The notes beneath the pieces were generated by a model. That model did not search any database. It saw nothing but the letters and a program-made list of their open reading frames with translations, and was not told the DNA's origin. 64,000 nt of DNA, from the NCBI GenBank assembly GCA_016293495.1, contig JAEDED010000009.1, forward strand, positions 1 through 64,000. Reading direction: 5' to 3'. Both the position numbers and the translations under genes were made by a program. Numbering within the stretch: the stretch's first letter is position 1; every line of letters starts with the position of its first letter. Below, one piece after another: positions 57,434-64,000 of the stretch. This stretch comes from Treponema sp. (GTDB lineage: Bacteria; Spirochaetota; Spirochaetia; Treponematales; Treponemataceae).

Positions 57434-57703
57434 GTGGAAGCAAATGCTAAAACTAAAGTTGGTAAACGTTCTTACGTTGGAATCGTAACAAGCGATAAGA
57501 TGGATAAAACTATCGTAGTTACAGTTTCTACAAAGAAAATGGACCGTCTTTACAAAAAATATGTAACAAGTTCAAAGAAGTGTAAAGCTCATGATGAAAA
57601 GAATGAAGCACACATCGGAGATACTGTTAAGATCGTTGAAAGTCGCCCACTCAGCAAAGATAAGTGCTGGCGCCTCGAATCAATCATTGAACGCGCAAAA
57701 TAA
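57434..57703 (+). CDS. rpsQ: 30S ribosomal protein S17
   Basis: An 89-residue OB-fold S17: [40 protein letters not shown] and [20 protein letters not shown]. Start GTG; TAGGAG upstream overlaps the rpmC stop. Confidence 0.97.
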   Translation: MEANAKTKVGKRSYVGIVTSDKMDKTIVVTVSTKKMDRLYKKYVTSSKKCKAHDEKNEAHIGDTVKIVESRPLSKDKCWRLESIIERAK

Positions 57704-57721
57704 GTTTAAGGAGTTAGAAGT

Positions 57722-58090
57722 ATGATTCAAATGCAGTCATGTATGACAGTTGCTGATAACTCTGGTGCTAAAATCGCTCAGTGTATTAAAGTAATCGGCG
57801 GTTCACACCGTCGTTACGCAGGTATCGGTGACATCGTAGTAGTAGCTATTAAGGATGCAATTCCTACATCTACTATTAAAAAGGGTGCAGTTAAAAAGGC
57901 AGTAATCGTTCGCCAGGCGAAAGAATACCGCCGTCCAGATGGAACTTACATTCGTTTCGATGATAACGCTTGTGTTATCGTTGACGATTCTAAGAACCCA
58001 GTTGGAAAACGTATTTTTGGACCTGTAGCTCGTGAGCTTCGTGATAAAGATTTCATGAAAATCATTTCACTTGCTCCAGAAGTTCTCTAA
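57722..58090 (+). CDS. rplN: 50S ribosomal protein L14
   Basis: A 122-residue L14 at the subunit interface: [33 protein letters not shown] and [26 protein letters not shown] upstream. Confidence 0.98.
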   Translation: MIQMQSCMTVADNSGAKIAQCIKVIGGSHRRYAGIGDIVVVAIKDAIPTSTIKKGAVKKAVIVRQAKEYRRPDGTYIRFDDNACVIVDDSKNPVGKRIFGPVARELRDKDFMKIISLAPEVL

Positions 58091-58102
58091 GAGGAATTGA
58101 AT

Positions 58103-58417
58103 ATGGAAAAGAAATTCAAAATCCGTAAGGACGATACAGTACAGGTTATTGCAGGAAAAGACAAAGGAAAGACAGGAAATGTACTTCGTGTTCTTCCTGC
58201 TAAAAATGCAGTAATTGTATCTGGTATTAACATTGTTAAAAAGGCAATGAGAAAGAGAAGCCAGCAGGATCAGGGCGGTATCGCTGAGATCGAAGCTCCT
58301 CTTAATATTTCTAATGTAGCAATCGTATGTAAAAAATGCGGTCCTACAAGAATTGGTTATAAGCTTGACGGCGACAAGAAAGTTCGTGTCTGCCGCAAAT
58401 GTGGAGAAAAATTGTAA
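58103..58417 (+). CDS. rplX: 50S ribosomal protein L24
   Basis: A 104-residue L24 with the KOW motif [20 protein letters not shown]. The C-terminal part has four cysteines (VCKKCGPTR and CRKCGEKL), a possible zinc ribbon. ATG at 58103 fits GAGGA at 58091-58095 better than the TTG at 58097. Its TAA overlaps the rplE ATG. Confidence 0.96.
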   Translation: MEKKFKIRKDDTVQVIAGKDKGKTGNVLRVLPAKNAVIVSGINIVKKAMRKRSQQDQGGIAEIEAPLNISNVAIVCKKCGPTRIGYKLDGDKKVRVCRKCGEKL

Positions 58418-58968
58418 TGGCAAATTACATACCTCGGCTTAAGAAAGTCTATAATGACACTATCGCTAAAGAACTCTATAAAGAGTTCAATTACACAACA
58501 CCAATGCAGATCCCTGCTATCAAGAAAATCATCGTAAGCATGGGTGTTGGCGAAGCTCTCACTAATAAGAAACTTCTTGACGCTGCAGTAACTGATCTTA
58601 CTCAGATTACTGGACAGAAAGCTGTTAAGACAAGAGCAAAGAAAAGCATTGCTAACTTCAAACTTCGTGAGGGTGCAGAAGTAGGTGTTATGGTAACATT
58701 ACGCGGTTCAATTATGTATGAATTCTTGGATCGTTTGATCAATGTTGCTTTACCACGCGTTAAGGATTTCCGCGGTATCAAAGCTACTGGCTTTGATGGA
58801 CACGGTAATTTCTCTTTTGGTATTACTGAACAGATTATCTTCCCAGAAATCGACTTTGATAAAATCACTAAGATTGCTGGTATGAACATCACTGTAGTAA
58901 CTAGTGCAAAGACAGATGCTGAAGCAAAAGCTTTGCTTACCAAGTTTAACATGCCTTTCAGAAAGTAG
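58417..58968 (+). CDS. rplE: 50S ribosomal protein L5
   Basis: A 183-residue 5S rRNA-binding protein: [40 protein letters not shown] and [20 protein letters not shown]. The start overlapping the rplX stop is chosen because MANYIPRL is the family start and GGAG lies ten bases ahead. Confidence 0.96.
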   Translation: MANYIPRLKKVYNDTIAKELYKEFNYTTPMQIPAIKKIIVSMGVGEALTNKKLLDAAVTDLTQITGQKAVKTRAKKSIANFKLREGAEVGVMVTLRGSIMYEFLDRLINVALPRVKDFRGIKATGFDGHGNFSFGITEQIIFPEIDFDKITKIAGMNITVVTSAKTDAEAKALLTKFNMPFRK

Positions 58969-58981
58969 GTGAGAAGAAACT

Positions 58982-59167
58982 ATGGCTAAGAAATCTATGA
59001 TTATTAAGGCTGCTCGCAAGCAGAAGTACAGCACACGTGAATACAACCGCTGTCAGCTTTGCGGACGTCCAAGAGGATACTTAAGAAAGTTTAAGATGTG
59101 TCGTCTTTGCTTCCGTAAGTATGCAAGTGAAGGCTTGTTACCAGGTGTAACAAAATCTAGTTGGTAG
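58982..59167 (+). CDS. rpsN: 30S ribosomal protein S14, zinc type
   Basis: A 61-residue short S14 with [10 protein letters not shown] and CRLCFRKYA, the four-cysteine zinc form, in contrast to L33 of this genome, which has lost one cysteine. AGGTGAG-like site upstream. Confidence 0.97.
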   Translation: MAKKSMIIKAARKQKYSTREYNRCQLCGRPRGYLRKFKMCRLCFRKYASEGLLPGVTKSSW

Positions 59168-59183
59168 TGGTAGGAGAAGGAAT

Positions 59184-59582
59184 ATGAGTGCATCAGATCC
59201 AGTAGCAGACATGCTCACAAAGATCCGTAATGCGGCACAGGCCCGCCACGAAAAGGTAGATATCCCTGTTTCAAAGCTTAAGCTTGAAATCGTGAAAATC
59301 CTGAAAACTGAAGGTTATATTAAAAACTTCAAAAAAGTACAAGAAGAAAACAAATCGGTTATCCGTATCTTCTTGAAATATGATGAAGCAAACGCACCTG
59401 TTATTCATGGTCTTGAAAAGATCTCAAAACCAGGACGTCGCGTTTACTCTAGCTACAAAGACTTACCACGCGTTTATAACGGTTATGGTACAGTTATCGT
59501 TTCAACTTCTTCTGGTGTTACAACTGGTAAAAAAGCAGCAGAAAAACAGGTTGGCGGTGAATTAGTTTGCAGTATCTGGTAA
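59184..59582 (+). CDS. rpsH: 30S ribosomal protein S8
   Basis: A 132-residue S8, 16S-binding assembly protein. [40 protein letters not shown] and the C-terminal [20 protein letters not shown] with LVCSIW. TAGGAG upstream. Confidence 0.98.
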   Translation: MSASDPVADMLTKIRNAAQARHEKVDIPVSKLKLEIVKILKTEGYIKNFKKVQEENKSVIRIFLKYDEANAPVIHGLEKISKPGRRVYSSYKDLPRVYNGYGTVIVSTSSGVTTGKKAAEKQVGGELVCSIW

Positions 59583-59594
59583 TAGGAGGAAAGT

Positions 59595-60134
59595 ATGTCA
59601 AAAGTTGGTAAACTCCCTATTGCTGTTCCAGCAGGTGTAACTATCAATGTTGCAGATGGCGTTGTTTCAGTAAAAGGCCCAAAAGGCGAACTCAAACAGA
59701 ACATCGGTAACAAAGTAACTGTTGAAGTAAAAGGTACAGAAATCGTAGTAAACCCTGTAGATAATTCTAAAGCAGCTAACGCTGCACACGGTCTTTACCG
59801 CGTACTTATTAACAACATGGTAATTGGTGTAACTTCTGGTTACTCAAAAACTCTTGTTATTAATGGTGTAGGTTATCGTGCAGAAGTTAAAGGAAAAGAA
59901 CTTGTAATGAACCTTGGTTATTCAAATGACTTCATTGCAATTATTCCTGAAGGTCTTACAGTAACTGCTGATCCTAGCGGAAAAGTAACAATTTCTGGTA
60001 TTGATAAGCAGCGTGTTGGTGAATTCAGTGCGCAGCTTCGCACATTGCGTATGCCTGAACCTTATAAAGGAAAAGGTATCCGTTATGATAATGAAGTTAT
60101 CAGACGTAAAGTCGGTAAGACTGGTGTTAAATAA
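59595..60134 (+). CDS. rplF: 50S ribosomal protein L6
   Basis: A 179-residue L6 near the factor-binding site: [40 protein letters not shown] and the end [25 protein letters not shown] upstream. Confidence 0.98.
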   Translation: MSKVGKLPIAVPAGVTINVADGVVSVKGPKGELKQNIGNKVTVEVKGTEIVVNPVDNSKAANAAHGLYRVLINNMVIGVTSGYSKTLVINGVGYRAEVKGKELVMNLGYSNDFIAIIPEGLTVTADPSGKVTISGIDKQRVGEFSAQLRTLRMPEPYKGKGIRYDNEVIRRKVGKTGVK

Positions 60135-60145
60135 GGTGAAGCTAT

Positions 60146-60508
60146 ATGTTTAAGAAACTGAATGACAAAGACAGAAAACGCCTTCACAGAAAAGTTCATA
60201 TTCGTAAGTCTGTTTATGGTACAGCTGAACGCCCACGCATGACAGTAACTCGAAGCAACAAGAACCTTTTTGTACAGGTTATTAATGATGACGAGGGAAA
60301 AACTCTCGCTTCAATTTCGACAATGGAAAAAGACTTTGCAGCTCTCAAGCCTAATACTGAAGGAGCTACAAAGCTTGGTGAAGCACTGGGTGCACGCCTT
60401 AAGGATAAGAATATTACTGCAGTCGTATTCGACCGTAACGGATATCTTTATCACGGTGTTGTAAAGGCCCTTGCAGATGGAACTCGCGCAGCGGGAATCC
60501 AATTCTAG
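60146..60508 (+). CDS. rplR: 50S ribosomal protein L18
   Basis: A 120-residue 5S rRNA-binding protein: [20 protein letters not shown] and [20 protein letters not shown] with the GTRAAGIQF end. AAGGTGA upstream. Confidence 0.97.
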   Translation: MFKKLNDKDRKRLHRKVHIRKSVYGTAERPRMTVTRSNKNLFVQVINDDEGKTLASISTMEKDFAALKPNTEGATKLGEALGARLKDKNITAVVFDRNGYLYHGVVKALADGTRAAGIQF

Positions 60509-60516
60509 GAGACACT

Positions 60517-61032
60517 ATGGAACACCAGAAGAATTTTGATAAAGATCCTAAAGAAAAAGAGTTTGTAGAAAAACTCGTTACACTCAAAAGAACTTCTAAA
60601 ACAGTAAAAGGTGGACGTCGTATGTCTTTCTCTGCTCTTACTGTTGTAGGCGATCATAACGGTCGCGTAGGATACGGATTTGGTAAAGCTAATGACGTAT
60701 CTGAAGCAATCAAAAAGAGTATTGATAAGGCAAAGAAGAACCTTGTAACATTCCCTATTAAGAATGGTACAATTCCACATGACATCATTGGAAAATACAA
60801 GAGTTCATCAGTTCTTTTGAAACCTGCTTGTTCAGGTACTGGTATTATTGCCGGTGGTGCAGTTCGTGCAATTCTCGAAGCAGCTGGAGCAACAGACGTT
60901 CTTTCAAAATCATTGGGCGGACGTACTGCAATGAACGTTGTTCGTGCTACATTCGATGCAATTGAACACATGATGAATGCCGGCACTATCGCTAAGAACA
61001 GAGGTAAAACTCTGGATGAGTTGTGGGGTTAA
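60517..61032 (+). CDS. rpsE: 30S ribosomal protein S5
   Basis: A 171-residue S5: KEFVEKLVTLKRTSKTVKGG, RRMSFSALTVVGDHNGRVGY with GFGKANDVSEAI, and SGTGIIAGGAVRAILEAAGA. Spectinomycin-loop Lys and Gly residues look wild-type. TAGGAGA overlaps the rplR stop. Confidence 0.98.
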   Translation: MEHQKNFDKDPKEKEFVEKLVTLKRTSKTVKGGRRMSFSALTVVGDHNGRVGYGFGKANDVSEAIKKSIDKAKKNLVTFPIKNGTIPHDIIGKYKSSSVLLKPACSGTGIIAGGAVRAILEAAGATDVLSKSLGGRTAMNVVRATFDAIEHMMNAGTIAKNRGKTLDELWG

Positions 61033-61035
61033 TCT

Positions 61036-61215
61036 ATGGCAAAACTTAAGATTACACTTACAAAAAGTACAATTGGTCAGAAACCTGCTAAAGTTGCAAC
61101 AGTTCGCAGCCTTGGTTTGAAGAAAATCAGTTCTTCAGTTGTACAGGAAGATACACCTGCTATCCGCGGCATGATCGCTGCAGTAGCACACATGGTTAAG
61201 GTAGAGGAGATCTAA
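61036..61215 (+). CDS. rpmD: 50S ribosomal protein L30
   Basis: A 59-residue L30: [57 protein letters not shown]. Starts three bases after rpsE. Short but unambiguous. Confidence 0.97.
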   Translation: MAKLKITLTKSTIGQKPAKVATVRSLGLKKISSSVVQEDTPAIRGMIAAVAHMVKVEEI

Positions 61216-61217
61216 TT

Positions 61218-61685
61218 ATGGCAGATTACAATCCAACTTTGACTGCACCTTATGGTGCAAACAAAAAGGACAGAAGAGTAGGCCGTGGTTCTTCTTCTGG
61301 CCGTGGTTCTACAGCTGGACGCGGTAACAAAGGTCAGCAGTCTCGCTCAGGTGGAAAAGTATACATCGGTTTCGAAGGTGGACAGATGCCTTTGTTCCGT
61401 CGTATTGCTCAGAGAGGATTCTCTAACTATCCATTCAAAAAAGAATATGCTTGCGTTAACGTTTCAGACCTTAACGTAAAATATTCTGATGGTGAAACTG
61501 TTAATAAAGAAACTCTTGCAGCTAAAGGTCTTTTGAAAGGAAATAATCCTTTGATTAAGGTTCTTGGTGATGGAGAAATCACAAAGAAACTTACTGTAAA
61601 TGTAGATAAGATTTCTGCTTCAGCTAAAGATAAAATCGAAAAAGCTGGCGGTTCAGTTACTCTTACTGCAGAAAAGAAAGACTAA
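61218..61685 (+). CDS. rplO: 50S ribosomal protein L15
   Basis: A 155-residue L15. The Gly/Arg-rich RRVGRGSSSGRGSTAGRGNK with GQQSRSGGKVYIGFEGGQMP is diagnostic, followed by PLFRRIAQRGFSNYPFKKEY. GTAGAGGAG lies in the end of rpmD. Confidence 0.97.
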   Translation: MADYNPTLTAPYGANKKDRRVGRGSSSGRGSTAGRGNKGQQSRSGGKVYIGFEGGQMPLFRRIAQRGFSNYPFKKEYACVNVSDLNVKYSDGETVNKETLAAKGLLKGNNPLIKVLGDGEITKKLTVNVDKISASAKDKIEKAGGSVTLTAEKKD

Positions 61686-61699
61686 ACTGGAGTTAAAAT

Positions 61700-63028
61700 A
61701 TGGCAGGCAACACAATAGTTAATATGTTCAAAGTAAAAGAACTTCGCAGCAGACTTTTGTTCACCATCGCTGTATTAGCCGTTTATCGCTTGGGATGTGT
61801 TTTGACCATCCCAGGTATTGACGCATCAGCTTTGATTGCATATTTCGAATCTGCTAAGAATGACTTTGCAAGCTACATGGACTTTTTTGTTGGAGGTGCC
61901 TTCTCACAGTTCTCTGTATTTATGTTGGGTGTAATGCCTTACATTTCTACACAGATCATTATGCAGCTTTTGATGATCGTTTTCCCATCGATTAAAAGAT
62001 CAATTCAGGAAGATGGCGGTCAGCAGAAGTTTGCATTATGGACAAGAGTTGGAACAATTTTTGTTTGTATTATTCAGGCATTTGCTGTTACAGCATGGGC
62101 AAGTAACATTCCTAATGCAGTAACAATCAGCAATCCTACAACATTCAAGTGTTTGGCTATATTAACTGTAACTACTGGATCTATGATTACAGTATGGCTC
62201 GGTGATCAGATTACAGCACGTGGTATTGGAAATGGTATTTCTATCATGATCTTTGCCGGTATTGTTGCTCGTATTCCTAGCGCTATTGGACAGCTCATTA
62301 CAGGTGTTCAGTCTGGTGCTATCAATATTATGTTCGTTGTAGCTGCTGTAATTATCTTTGTAGCTATTATTGCTCTTGTTGCTTTCGAAGAAGGCGGCGA
62401 GAGAAAGATTCCTGTTCACTATGCAAAACGCGTAGTAGGCAGAAAAATGTATGGCGGTCAGAGTACATATATTCCGTTCAAGGTTAATCCTTCGAATGTT
62501 ATTCCTTTGATTTTTGCTTCATCATTCCTTACTTTGCCAATGCAGATTATTTCTTCTGCGGCAGAATCTTATGGTGGAGAAGCACCAAAATGGATTAAGG
62601 GGTTGAGTTACTTCCTTGCTCCAGGTGGAATCTGGTATAACGTTTTGTTGGTAGTACTTATTATCTTCTTTGCTTACTTCTACACTCAGGTAACACTGAA
62701 CCCTACAGAAATTGCAAAGCAGATCAGAGAAAATGGTGGATCCATCCCTGGTGTAAGTGCTGACAAGACAGAATCAACTCTGCAGAAAATATTGAACAGA
62801 CTGGTACTTCCTGGATCTTTGTTCCTTGCTGCAATTGCAGTTATACCAACTATCATCATGAAATTATTTGGTTTACCAGCAGAAGTTGCTAACTTAATGG
62901 GTGGTACATCATTAATCATCATGGTTGGAGTTGCATCGGATACAATGGCCCAGATCGAAGCTCTTCTTAAGATGCATCATCAGGATGGACTCGTTAAGAA
63001 AGGTAAGATTCGTTCAAGAAATCTCTAG
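61700..63028 (+). CDS. secY: Preprotein translocase subunit SecY
   Basis: A 442-residue, ten-helix channel of the Sec translocon. AVYRLGCVLTIPGID at the N-terminus, FFVGGAFSQFSVFMLGVMPY, the plug/pore helices, and the cytoplasmic loop VALVAFEEGGERKIPVHYAK with RRVVGRKM-like basic residues are visible. TGGAG precedes the ATG. adk, map and infA, which often follow secY, are absent. Confidence 0.98.
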   Translation: MAGNTIVNMFKVKELRSRLLFTIAVLAVYRLGCVLTIPGIDASALIAYFESAKNDFASYMDFFVGGAFSQFSVFMLGVMPYISTQIIMQLLMIVFPSIKRSIQEDGGQQKFALWTRVGTIFVCIIQAFAVTAWASNIPNAVTISNPTTFKCLAILTVTTGSMITVWLGDQITARGIGNGISIMIFAGIVARIPSAIGQLITGVQSGAINIMFVVAAVIIFVAIIALVAFEEGGERKIPVHYAKRVVGRKMYGGQSTYIPFKVNPSNVIPLIFASSFLTLPMQIISSAAESYGGEAPKWIKGLSYFLAPGGIWYNVLLVVLIIFFAYFYTQVTLNPTEIAKQIRENGGSIPGVSADKTESTLQKILNRLVLPGSLFLAAIAVIPTIIMKLFGLPAEVANLMGGTSLIIMVGVASDTMAQIEALLKMHHQDGLVKKGKIRSRNL

Positions 63029-63058
63029 ATTTTTTGAAATACCAGTAGATTAAAATTA

Positions 63059-63150
63059 GAAAATTGTGATATATTAATCAAACCCGATTGTAATTCATTG
63101 CGAATTGCCATAATCGAGAAAAATGTATCACATTTTCTAGGGGGACTTTT
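63059..63150 (+). promoter_or_regulatory. Structured leader of rpmJ-rpsM-rpsK
   Basis: The secY-rpmJ gap forms a nested stem-loop: GAAAATTGTGATA (63059-63071) pairs with TATCACATTTTC (63126-63137, one bulge); inside it CGATT/AATCG (63085-63089 with 63112-63116) and AATTC/GAATT (63092-63096 with 63102-63106). AGGGGG follows directly and the ATG is at 63151. A TATATT at about 63069 may also serve as a -10. In other bacteria the alpha operon leader is bound by S4. Confidence 0.6.
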
Positions 63151-63264
63151 ATGAAAGTACGAACCAGCGTAAAGCCCATTTGCGACAAGTGTAAGGTTAT
63201 TAAAAGAAACGGAGTTATCCGTATTATTTGTGTAAACCCTAAACATAAGCAGCGTCAGGGCTAA
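63151..63264 (+). CDS. rpmJ: 50S ribosomal protein L36
   Basis: A 37-residue L36: [20 protein letters not shown] and [16 protein letters not shown]. Zinc ligands C11, C14, C27 and H32 are all present. AGGGGGA lies eight bases before the ATG. Confidence 0.97.
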   Translation: MKVRTSVKPICDKCKVIKRNGVIRIICVNPKHKQRQG

Positions 63265-63280
63265 GCTCAAGGAGTAATAG

Positions 63281-63649
63281 ATGGCTCGAATTGCGGGAGT
63301 TGACCTCCCTAATAAACATGTTAGTATTGCTTTAACTTATATTTACGGAATCGGTCGTTCATCAGCTTTGGCTATTTGTGAAAAAGCAAAGATCGATCCA
63401 AATGCAATGGCTAATGATCTTTCTCAGGATGACCTGGGAAAATTGCGCGAAGTAATTGACGCAGAATACAAAGTTGAAGGACGCCTTCGCTCAGAAATCG
63501 GTCTTAACATCAAACGTCTTATGGACATTGGTTGTTATCGTGGATTGCGCCATAGAAAAGGTCTTCCTGTTCGTGGTCAGCGCACACGCACTAACTCTCG
63601 TACTCGCAAGGGTAAGAAAAAGACTGTTGCTAACAAGAAAAAGGCATAA
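63281..63649 (+). CDS. rpsM: 30S ribosomal protein S13
   Basis: A 122-residue S13 of the 30S head: [20 protein letters not shown] with GIGRSSA, and [20 protein letters not shown] then [16 protein letters not shown] upstream. Confidence 0.98.
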   Translation: MARIAGVDLPNKHVSIALTYIYGIGRSSALAICEKAKIDPNAMANDLSQDDLGKLREVIDAEYKVEGRLRSEIGLNIKRLMDIGCYRGLRHRKGLPVRGQRTRTNSRTRKGKKKTVANKKKA

Positions 63650-63665
63650 GGCGGAGGTAAGTTAA

Positions 63666-64000
63666 GTGGCTGTTGTAAAAAAGCGAAAAGAAAAGAAAAG
63701 TGTATATGAAGGAAATGTCTACATTCAGGCAACTTTCAATAACACAATCGTAACAATTACAGACTTGAAGGGAAATGCTCTTTCTTGGGCTTCTTCAGGT
63801 GGTCTCGGATTCCGTGGAGCTAAAAAATCTACTCCATTTGCTGCACAGTCAGTTGCTGAAACAGCTGTTCAGAAAGCAGTAAGCTACGGTTTGCGCGAAG
63901 TACACGTATTTGTTAAAGGACCTGGAGTTGGTCGCGAAAACGCTATCCGCTCACTTGGTGCTTTAGGTCTTAAGGTAAAATCAATTTCTGATGTAACACC
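63666..64000 (+). CDS. rpsK: 30S ribosomal protein S11 (cut by window edge)
   Basis: First 111 codons of S11: [20 protein letters not shown] with [28 protein letters not shown] and [20 protein letters not shown]. Start is GTG with GGCGGAGG upstream. The reading frame is open to the last base of the window; rpsD or rpoA is expected next. Confidence 0.97.
   Translation, partial: MAVVKKRKEKKSVYEGNVYIQATFNNTIVTITDLKGNALSWASSGGLGFRGAKKSTPFAAQSVAETAVQKAVSYGLREVHVFVKGPGVGRENAIRSLGALGLKVKSISDVT

Overview
The window reads as a host-associated treponeme (Spirochaetota, Treponemataceae, probably a gut or rumen lineage). The evidence is a fused aroD-aroE gene, a lysine-type (PPi or mixed class) phosphofructokinase, rpoB with asparagine at the E. 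coli 531 position (a hallmark of treponemes and borreliae), serine- and lysine-rich lipoprotein and TPR proteins, and AT-rich promoters of the TTGACA/TATAAT type. Species cannot be assigned from the sequence alone. Almost all of the window is chromosomal core; the only accessory-looking stretch is the left end.

Layout. 1-2.9 kb: an FRG-domain protein, a Fic adenylyltransferase with its own inhibitory helix, and a flavin reductase-like protein. 2.9-11 kb: a HisD-family dehydrogenase, then the def-fmt-PASTA-aroDE-rpiA operon and an RluA-type pseudouridine synthase. 11-15.2 kb: an orphan ABC solute-binding protein, era facing left, then an FGE-like lipoprotein and a methyltransferase. 15.2-20.1 kb: ftsK (left) and pfk plus an FMN-dependent oxidoreductase (right). 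20.1-29.4 kb, leftward: HAD phosphatase, gmd, ppk, ppx/gppA, a GH63-like six-hairpin glycosidase and a membrane-anchored treponemal protein of unknown function. 29.5-35.0 kb: TPR protein and TraB (right); radA, a NusG-II protein and cysE (left), with a probable new small RNA on the opposite strand between the last two.

35.1-64 kb is the information-processing block: tRNA-Thr, rpmG, tRNA-Trp, secE, nusG, rplKAJL, rpoB, rpoC, a TSCPD protein, a leftward beta-helix protein, rpsL, rpsG, a 570-bp non-coding and highly foldable stretch, tuf, then the S10-spc-alpha super-operon (rpsJ to secY, rpmJ, rpsM, and rpsK cut by the window edge). fusA is missing from its usual place between rpsG and tuf.

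The most interesting non-coding signals are: (i) a candidate sRNA at about 33995-34090 with a TTGACA-17-TACATT promoter and two tandem plus-strand terminators between two minus-strand genes; (ii) five genes whose promoter -10 box ends only 6-8 nt before the start codon and which lack a Shine-Dalgarno sequence, so they look leaderless (Fic, hisD-like, era, pfk, and the 580-aa membrane protein); (iii) structured leaders before tuf and before rpmJ; (iv) a 4 x 20-bp tandem repeat that supplies the stop codons of two convergent genes; (v) a 29-bp direct repeat beside a strong hairpin between gmd and ppk.
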